Positions 40,301 through 53,578 of a DNA stretch of 64,000 nucleotides are shown here, piece after piece. Where the stretch lies: positions 1,736,001 through 1,800,000 of the forward strand of contig NW_027473316.1 in NCBI RefSeq assembly GCF_050947335.1, in the 5' to 3' direction. The position numbers and the translations under genes are program-made. Below the pieces are notes generated by a model. The model did no database searches and had not been told where the DNA came from. It worked only from the letters and a program-made list of their open reading frames with translations. Origin of the DNA: Megachile rotundata (lineage: Eukaryota; Arthropoda; Insecta; Hymenoptera; Megachilidae). How positions within the stretch are numbered: the first letter of the stretch is position 1; each line of letters opens with the position of its first letter.

Positions 40301-43300
40301 TGTGATTGAATGATTGTGATTGTGTGATAGTAATTGTATGATTGTGATTGCATGATTGTGATTGTATGATTGTGATTGTATGATAGTAATTGTATGATTG
40401 TGATTGTATGATCGTGATTGTGAGATTGTGATTGTATGATTGCGATTGTATGATTGTGATTGTATGATTGTGATTGTATGATTGAGATTGTATGATTGTG
40501 ATCGTATGATTGTGAATCTTTGATTGCGATTGTATGATTGTGATTGTATGATTGTGATTGTATGATTGTGATTGTATGATTGTGATTGTATGATTGTGAT
40601 TGTATGATTGTGATTGTATGATTGTGATTGTATGATTGTGATTGTATGATTGTGATTGTATGATTGTGATTGTATGATTGTGATTGTATGATAGTGATTG
40701 TATGATTGTTTCTGTATGATTGTGATTGTATGATTGCGATTGTATGATTATGATTGTATAATTGTGATTGTATGATTGTGATTGTGTGATTGTGATTGTG
40801 AGATTTGATTGTATGATCGTGATTGTATGATTGTGATTGTATGATAGTGATTGTATGATTGTTTCTGTATGATTGTGATTGTATGATTGTGATTGTATGA
40901 TTGTGATTGTATGATTGTGATTGTATGATTGTGATTGTATGATTGTGATCGTATGATTGTGATTGTATGATTGTGATTGTTTGATTCTGATTGTATGATT
41001 GTTATTGTATGATTCTGATTGTATGATTGTGATTGTATGATTGTGATTGTATGACTGTGATTGTAAGATTGTGATTGTGTGATTGCGATTGTATGATTGT
41101 GACTGTATAATTGTGATTGTATGATTGTGTTTGTATGATTGTGATTGTATGATTGTGATTGCATGATTGTGATTGTATGATTGTGATTGTATGATTGTGA
41201 TTGTATGATTGTGGTTGTATGATTGTGATTCTTTCATTGCGATTGTATGATTATGATTGTATGATTGTGATTGTATGATTGTGATGGTATGATTGTGATT
41301 GTATGATTGTGATCGTATGATTGTGGTTGTATAATTAAGGTTGTATGATTGTTTCTGTATGATTGTGATTGTATGATTGCGATTGTATGATCGTGATTGT
41401 GAGATTGTGATTGTGAGATTGTGATTGTATGATTGTGATTGAATGATTGTGATTGTGTGATAGTAATTGTATGATTGTGATTGTATGATTGTGATTGTAT
41501 GATTGTGATCGTATGATTGTGATTCTATGATTGTGATTGTTTGATTCTGATTGTATGATTGTGATTGTGTGATTGTGATTGTATGATTGTGATTGTATGA
41601 TTGTGATTGTATGACTGTGATTGTAAGATTGTGATTGTGTGATTGCGATTGTATGATTGTGACTGTATAATTGTGATTGTATGATTGTGTTTGTATGATT
41701 GTGATTGTATGATTGTGATTGTATGATTGTGATCGTATGATTGTGATTCTATGATTGTGATTGTTTGATTCTGATTGTATTATTGTTATTGTATGATTCT
41801 GATTGTATGATTGTGATTGTATGATTGTGATTGTATGATTGTGATTGTATGATTGTGATTCTTTCATTGCGATTGTATGATAGTGATTGTATGATTGTGA
41901 TTGTATGATTGTGATTGTATGATTGTGATTGTATGATTGTGATTGTATGATTGTGATCGTATGATTGTGATCGTATGATTGTGGTTGTATAATTAAGGTT
42001 GCATGATTATTTCTGTATGATTGTGATTGTATGATTGCGGTTGTATGATTGTGATTGTATGATTGTGATTGTATGATTGTGATCGTATGATTGTGAATCT
42101 TTGATTGCGATTGTATGATTGTGATTGTATGATTGTGATTGTATGATTGTGATTGTATGATTGTGATTGTATGATTGTGATTGTATGATTGTGATTGTAT
42201 GATTGTGGTTGTATGATTGTGATTCTTTCATTGCGATTGTATGATTGTGATTGTATGATTGTGATTGTTTGATTGTGATTGTATGATTGTGATTCTATGA
42301 TTGTGATTGTTTGATTCTGATTGTATGATTGTTATTGTATGATTCTGATTGTATGATTGTGATTGTATGATTGTGATTGTATGATTGTGATTGTATGATT
42401 GTGATTGTATGATTGTGATTCTTTCATTGCGATTGTATGATTGTGATTGTATGATTGTGATTGTATCATTGTGATTGTATGATTGTGATCGTATGATTGT
42501 GGTTGTATAATTAAGGTTGTATGATTATTTCTGTATGATTGTGATTGTATGATTGCGGTTGTATGGTTGTGATTGTATGATTGTGATTGTATGATTGTGA
42601 TCGTATGATTGTGAATCTTTGATTGCGATTGTATGATTGTGATTGTATGATTGTGATTGTATGATTGTGATTGTATGATTGTGATTGTATGATTGTGATT
42701 GTATGATTGTGATTGTATGATTGTGATTGTATGATTGTGATTGTATGATTGTGATTGTATGATTGTGATTGTATGATTGTGATTGTATGATTGTGATTGT
42801 ATGATTGTGATTGTATGATAGTGATTGTATGATTGTTTCTGTATGATTGTGATTGTATGATTGCGATTGTATGATTATGATTGTATAATTGTGATTGTAT
42901 GATTGTGATTGTGTGATTGTGATTGTGAGATTTGATTGTATGATCGTGATTGCATGATCGTGATTGTGAGATTGTGATTGTATGATTGTGATTGAATGAC
43001 TGTGATTGTATGATAGTAATTGTATGATTGTGATTGTATGATTGCGATTGTATGATTGTGATTGTATGATTGTGATTGTATGACTGTGATCGTATGATTG
43101 TGATTCTTTGATTGCGATTGTATGATTGTGATTGTATGATTGTGATTGTATGATTGTGATTGTATGATTGTGATTGTATGATTGTGATTGTATGATTGTG
43201 ATTGCATGATTGTAATTGTATGATTGTGATTGTATGACTGTGATTGTATGATTGTGATTGTATGATTGTGATTGTATGATTGTGATTGTATGATAGTGAT

Positions 43301-44370
43301 TGTATGATTGTTTCTGTATGATTGTGATTGCATGATTGCGATTGTATGATTATGATTGTATGATTGTGATTGTATGATTGTGATTGTGTGATTGTGATTG
43401 TGAGATTGTGATTGTATGATCGTGATTGTATGATCGTGATTTTGAGATTGTGGTTGTATGATTGTGATTGTATGATTGTGATTGTATGATTGTGATTGTA
43501 TGATAGTAATTGTATGATTGTGATAGTATGATTGCGATTGTATGATTGTGATTGTATGATTGTGATTGTATGATTGTGATCGTATGATTGTGATTCTTTC
43601 ATTGCGATTGTATGATTGTGATTGTATGATTGTGATTGTATGATTGTGATTGTATGATTGTGATTGTATGATTGTGATTGTATGATGGTGATTGTATGAT
43701 CGTGATTGTGAGATTGTGATTGTATGATTGTGATTGTATGATTGTGATTGTATGATTGTGATTGTATGATTGTGATTGTATGATTGTGGTTGTATGATTG
43801 TGATTGTATGATTGCGATTGTATGATTGTGATTGTATGATTGTGATTGTATGATAGTGATTGTATGATAGTGATTGTATGATTGTGATTGTATGATTGTG
43901 ATTGTATGATTGCGATTCTATGATTGTGATTTTATGATTGTGATTGTATGATTGTGATTGTGAGATTGTGATTGTATGATTGTGATTTTGTGATTGTGAT
44001 TGTATGATTGTGATTGTATGATAGTGATTGTATGATAGTGATTGTATGATTGTGATTGTATGATTATGGTTGCATGATTGTGATTGTATGATTGTGATTC
44101 TTTCATTGCGATTGTATGATTGTGATTGTATGATTGTGATTGTATGATTGTGATTGTATGATTGTGATCGTATGATTGTGGTTGTATAATTAAGGTTGTA
44201 TGATTGTTTCTGTATGATTGTGATTGTATGATTGCGATTGTATGATTGTGATTGTATGATTGTGATTGTATGATTGTGGTTGTATGATCGTGATTGCCTG
44301 ATTGTGATTGTATGATTGTGATTGTATGATTGTGATTGTATGATTGTGATTGTATGACTGTGATTGTATG
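37367..44370 (+). repeat. Segment P', second copy of P (7.0 kb)
   Basis: Blocks: 37381 A, 37633 B, 38319 C, 39700 C, 40218 C, 41333 A, 41991 C, 42509 C, 44188 A, in the same order as 26150-32817. Differences from P include 112 bp present near 38.1 kb that P lacks, a longer canonical tract (38,736-38,974), and only one GAG unit after the 10-bp unit at 40273 instead of four (42 bp shorter). The three 13-bp units at 39084, 40801 and 42928 match 27713, 29486 and 31571. Confidence 0.87.
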
Positions 44371-47209
44371 ATTGTGATTGTATGATTGTGATTGTATGAT
44401 TGTGATTGTATGATTGTGATTGTATGATTGTGATTGTATGATTGTGATCGTATGATTGTGGTTGTATAATTAAGGTTGTCTGATTGTTTCTGTATGATTG
44501 TGATTGTATGATTGCGATTGTATGATTGTGATTGTATGATTGTGATTGTATGATTGTGATTGTATGATTGTGATTGCATGATTGTGATTGTGTGATTGTG
44601 ATTGTATGATTGTGATTGTATGATTGTGGTTGTATGATTGTGATTGTATGATTGTGATTCTTTCATTGCGATTGTATGATTGTGATTTTATGATTGTGAT
44701 TATATGATTGTGATTGTATGATTGTGATCGTATGATTGTGGTTGTATAATTAAGGTTGTATGATTGTTTCTGTATGATTGTGATTGTATGATTGCGATTG
44801 TATGATCGTGATTGTGAGATTGTGATTGTGAGATTGTGATTGTGAGATTGTGATTGTATGATTGTGATTGAATGATTGTGATTGTGTGATAGTAATTGTA
44901 TGATTGTGATTGTATGATTGTGATTGTATGGTTGTGATTGTATGATAGTAGTTGTATGATTGTGATTGTATGATCGTGATTGTGAGATTGTGATTGTACG
45001 ATTGCGATTGTATGATTGTGATTGTATGATTGTGATTGTATGACTGTGATTGTAAGATTGTGATTGTGTGATTGCGATTGTATGATTGTGACTGCATAAT
45101 TGTGATTGTATGATTGTGTTTGTATGATTGTGATTGTATGATTGTGATTGTATGATTGTGATCGTATGATTGTGATCGTATAATTGTGATCGTATGATTG
45201 TGATCGTATGATTGTGATTGTATGATTGTGATTGTATGATTGTAATTGTATGATTGTGATTGTATGATTGTGATTGGATGATTGTGATTGTATGATTGTG
45301 ATTGTATGATTGTGATTGTATGATTGTGATTGTATGACTGTGATTGTATGATCGTGATTGTATGATCGTGATTGTGAGATTGTGATTGTATGATTGTGAT
45401 TGAATGATTGTGATTGTATGATAGTAATTGTATGATTGTGATTGTATGATTGCGATTGTATGATTGTGATTGTATGATTGTGATTGTATGACTGTGATCG
45501 TATGATTGTGATTCTTTGATTGCGATTGTATGTTTGTGATTGTATGATTGTGATTGTATGATTGTGATTGTATGATTGTGATTGTATGATTGTGATTGTA
45601 TGATTGTGATTGCATGATTGTAATTGTCTGATTGTGATTGTATGACTGTGATTGTATGATTGTGATTGTACGATTGTGATTGTATGATTATGATTGTATG
45701 ATTGGGATTGTATGATTGTGATTGTGTGATTGTGATTGTGAGATTGTGATTGTATGATCGTGATTGTATGATCGTGATTGTGAGATTGTGGTTGTATGAT
45801 TGTGATTGTATGATTGTGATTGTATGATAGTAATTGTATGATTGTGATTGTATGATAGTAATTGTATGATTGTGATTGTATGATCGTGATTGTGAGATTG
45901 TGATTGTGTGATTGTGATTGTATGATTGTGATTGTATGATTGTGATTGTATGATTGTGATCGTATGATTGTGGTTGTATAATTAAGGTTGTATGATTGTT
46001 TCTGTATGATTGTGATTGTATGATTGCGATTGTATGATCGTGATTGTGAGATTGTGATTGTGAGATTGTGATTGTATGATTGTGATTGAATGATTGTGAT
46101 TGTGTGATAGTAATTGTATGATTGTGATTGTATGATTGTGATTGTATGATTGTGATTGTATGATTGTGATTGTATGATTGTGATTGTATGATAGTAACTG
46201 TATGATTGTGATTGTATGATCGTGATTGTGAGATTGTGATTGTGTGATTGTGATTATATGATTGTGATTGTATGATTGTGATTGTATGACTGTGATTGTA
46301 AGATTGTGATTGTGTGATTGCGATTGTATGATTGTGACTGTATAATTGTGATTGTATGATTGTGTTTGTATGATTGTGATTGTATGATTGTGATTGCATG
46401 ATTGTGATCGTATGATTGTGATTCTATGATTGTGATTGTTTGATTCTGATTGTATGATTGTTATTGTATGATTCTGATTGTATGATTGTGATTGTATGAT
46501 TGTGATTGTATGATTGTGATTGTATGATTGTGATTGTATGATTGTGATTCTTTCATTGCGATTGTATGATTGTGATTGTATGATTGTGATTGTATGATTG
46601 TGATTGTATGATTGTGATTGTATGATTGTGATTGTATGATTGTGATTGTATGATTGTGATCGTATGATTGTGGTTGTATAATTAAGGTTGTATGATTATT
46701 TCTGTATGATTGTGATTGTATGATTGCGGTTGTATGATTGTGATTGTATGATTGTGATTGTATGATTGTGATCGTATGATTGTGAATCTTTGATTGCGAT
46801 TGTATGATTGTGATTGTATGATTGTGATTGTATGATTGTGATTGTATGATTGTGGTTGTATGATTGTGATTCTTTCATTGCGATTGTATGATTGTGATTG
46901 TATGATTGTGATTGTTTGATTGTGATTGTATGATTGTGATTGTATGATTGTTTCTGTATGATTGTGATTGTATGATTGCGATTGTATGATTATGATTGTA
47001 TAATTGTGATTGTATGATTGTGATTGTGTGATTGTGATTGTGAGATTTGATTGTATGATCGTGATTGCATGATCGTGATTGTGAGATTGTGATTGTATGA
47101 TTGTGATTGAATGACTGTGATTGTATGATAGTAATTGTATGATTGTGATTGTATGATTGCGATTGTATGATTGTGATTGTATGATTGTGATTGTATGATT
47201 GTGATTGTA
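44188..47209 (+). repeat. Extra block between P' and Q' (about 3 kb)
   Basis: An A-B-A triplet at 44188, 44468 and 44748 leads into a copy of the start of Q (TAGTAGTTG at 44,946). This recurs at 47239, 47435, 47715 and 47,913, offset 2,967 (211 units plus 13) after the first block. Similarity stops near 45,843, where this copy joins material like 51.3-52.5 kb: type C block 46680 matches 52013 and the 13-bp unit 47043 matches 52376, both offset 5,333. The block has no counterpart between P and Q in the first compound unit. Confidence 0.8.
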
Positions 47210-50200
47210 TGATTGTGATCGTATGATTGTGGTTGTATAATTAAGGTTGTATGATTGTTTCTGTATGATTGTGATTGTATGATTGCGATTTTATGATTGT
47301 GATTGTATGATTGTGATTGTATGATTGTGGTTGTATGATCGTGATTGCCTGATTGTGATTGTATGATTGTGATTGTATGATTGTGATTGTATGATTGTGA
47401 TTGTATGATTGTGATCGTATGATTGTGGTTGTATAATTAAGGTTGTCTGATTGTTTCTGTATGATTGTGATTGTATGATTGCGATTGTATGATTGTGATT
47501 GTATGATTGTGATTGTATGATTGTGATTGTATGATTGTGATTGCATGATTGTGATTGTATGATTGTGATTGTATGATTGTGATTGTATGATTGTGGTTGT
47601 ATGATTGTGATTGTATGATTGTGATTCTTTCATTGCGATTGTATGATTGTGATTTTATGATTGTGATTATATGATTGTGATTGTATGATTGTGATCGTAT
47701 GATTGTGGTTGTATAATTAAGGTTGTATGATTGTTTCTGTATGATTGTGATTGTATGATTGCGATTGTATGATCGTGATTGTGAGATTGTGATTGTGAGA
47801 TTGTGATTGTGAGATTGTGATTGTATGATTGTGATTGAATGATTGTGATTGTGTGATAGTAATTGTATGAGTGTGATTGTATGATTGTGATTGTATGGTT
47901 GTGATTGTATGATAGTAGTTGTATGATTGTGATTGTATGATCGTGATTGTGAGATTGTGATTGTATGATTGCGATTGTATGATTGTGATTGTATGATTGT
48001 GATTGTATGACTGTGATTGTAAGATTGTGATTGTGTGATTGCGATTGTATGATTGTGACTGCATAATTGTGATTGTATGATTGTGTTTGTATGATTGTGA
48101 TTGTATGATTGTGATTGTATGATTGTGATCGTATTATTGTGATCGTATAATTGTGATCGTATGATTGTGATCGTATGATTGTGAATGTATGATTGTGATT
48201 GTATGATTGTAATTGTATGATTGTGATTGTATGATTGTGATTGTATGATTGTGATTGTATGATTGTGATTGTATGATTGTGATTGTACGATTGTGATTGT
48301 ATGACTGTGATTGTATGATCGTGATTGTATGATCGTGATTGTGAGATTGTGATTGTATGATTGTGATTGAATGATTGTGATTGTATGATAGTAATTGTAT
48401 GATTGTGATTGTATGATTGCGATTGTATGATTGTGATTGTATGATTGTGATTGTATGACTGTGATCGTATGATTGTGATTCTTTGATTGCGATTGTATGT
48501 TTGTGATTGTATGATTGTGATTGTATGATTGTGATTGTATGATTGTGATTGTATGATTGTGATTGTATGATTGTGATTGCATGATTGTAATTGTCTGATT
48601 GTGATTGTATGACTGTGATTGTATGATTGTGATTGTACGATTGTGATTGTATGATTATGATTGTATGATTGGGATTGTATGATTGTGATTGTGTGATTGT
48701 GATTGTGAGATTGTGATTGTATGATCGTGATTGTATGATCGTGATTGTGAGATTGTGGTTGTATGATTGTGATTGTATGATTGTGATTGTATGATAGTAA
48801 TTGTATGATTGTGATAGTATGATTGCGATTGTATGATTGTGATTGTATGATTGTGATTGTATGATTGTGATCGTATGATTGTGATTCTTTCATTGCGATT
48901 GTATGATTGTGATTGTATGATTGTGATTGTATGATTGTGATTGTATGATTGTGATTGTATGATTGTGATTGTATGATTGTGATTGTATGATTGTGATTGT
49001 ATGATTGTGATTGTATGATTGTGATTGTATGATTGTGATTGTATGATTGTGATTGTATGATTGTGATTGTATGATTGTGATTGTATGATTATGATTGTAT
49101 GATTGTGATTGCATGATAGTGATTGTATGATTGTGATTGTATGATTGTGATTGTATGATTGTGATTGTATGATTGCGATTGTGTGATTGTGATTGTATGA
49201 TTGTGATTGTATGATAGTGATTGTATGATAGTGATTGTATGATTGTGATTGTATGATTGCGATTGTATGATTATGATTGAATGATTGTGATTGTATGACT
49301 GTGATTGTGTGATCGTGATTGTGAGATTGTGATTGTATGATTTTGATTGTATGATGGTGATTGTATGATCGTGATTGTGAGATTGTGACTGTATGATTGT
49401 GATTGTATGATTGTGATTGTATGATTGTGATTGTATGATTGTGATTGTATGATTGTGATTGTATGATTGTGATTGTATGATTGTGATTGTATGATTGTGA
49501 TTGTATGATTGCGATTGTATGATTGTGATTGTATGATTGTGATTGTATGATAGTGATTGTATGATAGTGATTGTATGATTGTGATTGTATGATTGTGATT
49601 GTATGATTGCGATTGTATGATTATGATTGAATGATTGTGATTGCATGATTGTGATTGCATGATTGTAATTGTATGATTGTGATTGTATGACTGTGATTGT
49701 ATGATTGTGATTGTATGATTGTGATTGTATGATTGTGATAGTATGATTGCGATTGTATGATTGTGATTGTATGATTGTGAATCTTTGATTGCGATTGTAT
49801 GATTGTGATTGTATGATTGTGATTGTATGATTGTGATTGTATGATTGTGATTGTATGATTGTGATTGTATGATAGTGATTGTATGATTGTTTCTGTATGA
49901 TTGTGATTGTATGATTGTGATTGTATGATTGTGATTGTATGATTGTGATTGCATGATTGTGATTGCATGATTGTAATTGTATGATTGTGATTGTATGACT
50001 GTGATTGTATGATTGTGATTGTATGATTGTGATTGTATGATTGTGATAGTATGATTGCGATTGTATGATTGTGATTGTATGATTGTGATTGTATGATTGT
50101 GATCGTATGATTGTGATTGTATGATTGTGATTGTATGATTGTGATTGTATGATTGTGATTGCATGATTGTGATTGTATGATTGTGATTGTATGATTGTGA

Positions 50201-52260
50201 TTGTATGATTGTGGTTGTATGATTGTGATTCTTTCATTGCGATTGTATGATTGTGATTGTATGATTGTGATTGTATGATTGTGATTGTATGATTGTGATT
50301 GTATGATTGTGATTGTATGATTGTGATTGTATGATTGTGATCGTATGATTGTGGTTGTATAATTAAGGTTGTATGATTGTTTCTGTATGATTGTGATTGT
50401 ATGATTGCGATTGTATGATCGTGATTGTGAGATTGTGATTGTGAGATTGTGATTGTATGATTGTGATTGAATGATTGTGATTGTGTGATAGTAATTGTAT
50501 GATTGTGATTGTATGATTGTGATTGTATGATTGTGATTGTATGATTGTGATTGTATGATAGTAATTGTATGATTGTGATTGTATGATCGTGATTGTGAGA
50601 TTGTGATTGTGTGATTGTGATTGTATGATTGTGATTGTATGATTGTGATTGTATGATTGTGATTGTATGACTGTGATTGTAAGATTGTGATTGTGTGATT
50701 GCGATTGTATGATTGTGACTGTATAATTGTGATTGTATGATTGTGTTTGTATGATTGTGATTGTATGATTGTGATTCTATGATTGTGATCGTATGATTGT
50801 GATTCTATGATTGTGATTGTTTGATTCTGATTGTATGATTGTTATTGTATGATTCTGATTGTATGATTGTGATTGTATGATTGTGATTGTATGACTGTGA
50901 TTGTAAGATTGTGATTGTGTGATTGCGGTTGTATGATTGTGACTGTATAATTGTGATTGTATGATTGTGTTTGTATGATTGTGATTGTATGATTGTGATT
51001 GCATGATTGTGATTGTATGATTGTGATTGTATGATTGTGATTGTATGATTGTGGTTGTATGATTGTGATTCTTTCATTGCGATTGTATGATTGTGATTGT
51101 ATGATTGTGATTGTATGATTGTGATTGTATGATTGTGATTGTATGATTGTGATTGTATGATTGTGATTGTATGATTGTGATCGTATGATTGTGGTTGTAT
51201 AATTAAGGTTGTATGATTGTTTCTGTATGATTGTGATTGTATGATTGCGATTGTATGATCGTGATTGTGAGATTGTGATTGTGAGATTGTGATTGTATGA
51301 TTGTGATTGAATGATTGTGATTGTGTGATAGTAATTGTATGATTGTGATTGTATGATTGTGATTGTATGATTGTGATTGTATGATTGTGATTGTATGATT
51401 GTGATTGTATGATAGTAATTGTATGATTGTGATTGTATGATCGTGATTGTGAGATTGTGATTGTGTGATTGTGATTATATGATTGTGATTGTATGATTGT
51501 GATTGTATGACTGTGATTGTAAGATTGTGATTGTGTGATTGCGATTGTATGATTGTGACTGTATAATTGTGATTGTATGATTGTGTTTGTATGATTGTGA
51601 TTGTATGATTGTGATTGCATGATTGTGATCGTATGATTGTGATTCTATGATTGTGATTGTTTGATTCTGATTGTATGATTGTTATTGTATGATTCTGATT
51701 GTATGATTGTGATTGTATGATTGTGATTGTATGATTGTGATTGTATGATTGTGATTGTATGATTGTGATTCTTTCATTGCGATTGTATGATTGTGATTGT
51801 ATGATTGTGATTGTATGATTGTGATTGTATGATTGTGATTGTATGATTGTGATTGTATGATTGTGATTGTATGATTGTGATTCTTTCATTGCGATTGTAT
51901 GATTGTGATTGTATGATTGTGATTGTATGATTGTGATTGTATGATTGTGATTGTATGATTGTGATTGTATGATTGTGATTGTATGATTGTGATCGTATGA
52001 TTGTGGTTGTATAATTAAGGTTGTATGATTATTTCTGTATGATTGTGATTGTATGATTGCGGTTGTATGATTGTGATTGTATGATTGTGATTGTATGATT
52101 GTGATCGTATGATTGTGAATCTTTGATTGCGATTGTATGATTGTGATTGTATGATTGTGATTGTATGATTGTGATTGTATGATTGTGGTTGTATGATTGT
52201 GATTCTTTCATTGCGATTGTATGATTGTGATTGTATGATTGTGATTGTTTGATTGTGATT
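47210..52260 (+). repeat. A-B-A triplet and segment Q' (second copy of Q)
   Basis: After the triplet 47239/47435/47715, bases from 47,913 to about 52,013 follow segment Q (33,001-37,101). A 308-bp partial tandem duplication specific to this copy is marked by paired GCATGATTG motifs at 49643 and 49951. Another 112-bp duplication lies near 51,770-51,890, where TTTCATTG occurs twice. Other blocks: 50361 A, 51201 A, 52013 C. Confidence 0.8.
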
Positions 52261-53578
52261 GTATGATTGTGATTGTATGATTGTTTCTGTATGATTGTGA
52301 TTGTATGATTGCGATTGTATGATTATGATTGTATAATTGTGATTGTATGATTGTGATTGTGTGATTGTGATTGTGAGATTTGATTGTATGATCGTGATTG
52401 CATGATCGTGATTGTGAGATTGTGATTGTATGATTGTGATTGAATGACTGTGATTGTATGATAGTAATTGTATGATTGTGATTGTATGATTGCGATTGTA
52501 TGATTGTGATTGTATGATTGTGATTGTATGACTGTGATCGTATGATTGTGATTCTTTGATTGCGATTGTATGATTGTGATTGTATGATTGTGATTGTATG
52601 ATTGTGATTGTATGATTGTGATTGTATGATTGTGATTGTATGATTGTGATTGCATGATTGTAATTGTATGATTGTGATTGTATGACTGTGATTGTATGAT
52701 TGTGATTGTATGATTGTGATTGTATGATTGTGATTGTATGATACTGATTGTATGATTGTTTCTGTATGATTGTGATTGCATGATTGCGATTGTATGATTA
52801 TGATTGTATGATTGTGATTGTATGATTGTGATTGTGTGATTGTGATTGTGAGATTGTGATTGTATGATCGTGATTGTATGATCGTGATTGTGAGATTGTG
52901 GTTGTATGATTGTGATTGTATGATTGTGATTGTATGATAGTAATTGTATGATTGTGATAGTATGATTGCGATTGTATGATTGTGATTGTATGATTGTGAT
53001 CGTATGATTGTGATTCTTTCATTGCGATTGTATGATTGTGATTGTATGATTGTGATTGTATGATTGTGATTGTATGATTGTGATTGTATGATTGTGATTG
53101 TATGATGGTGATTGTATGATCGTGATTGTGAGATTGTGATTGTATGATTGTGATTGTATGATTGTGATTGTATGATTGTGATTGTATGATTGTGATTGTA
53201 TGATTGTGATTGTATGATTGTGATTGTATGATTGCGATTGTATGATTGTGATTGTATGATTGTGATTGTATGATAGTGATTGTATGATAGTGATTGTATG
53301 ATTGTGATTGTATGATTGTGATTGTATGATTGCGATTCTATGATTGTGATTTTATGATTGTGATTGTATGATTGTGATTGTGAGATTGTGATTGTATGAT
53401 TGTGATTTTGTGATTGTGATTGTATGATTGTGATTGTATGATAGTGATTGTATGATAGTGATTGTATGATTGTGATTGTATGATTATGGTTGTATGATTG
53501 TGATTGTATGATTGTGATTCTTTCATTGCGATTGTATGATTGTGATTGTATGATTGTGATTGTATGATTGTGATTGTA
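52261..53578 (+). repeat. Satellite 52.3-53.6 kb, related to the end of P
   Basis: No TAATTAAGG block lies here. A 13-bp unit is at 52376. The stretch resembles 31.5-32.8 kb and 42.8-44.2 kb: both contain GCGATTCTATG, GATTTTATG and GATTTTGTG variants (here near 53,335-53,410), followed by paired GATAGTG units and GATTATGG. The copies differ by point changes such as GATACTG near 52,742. Confidence 0.75.
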
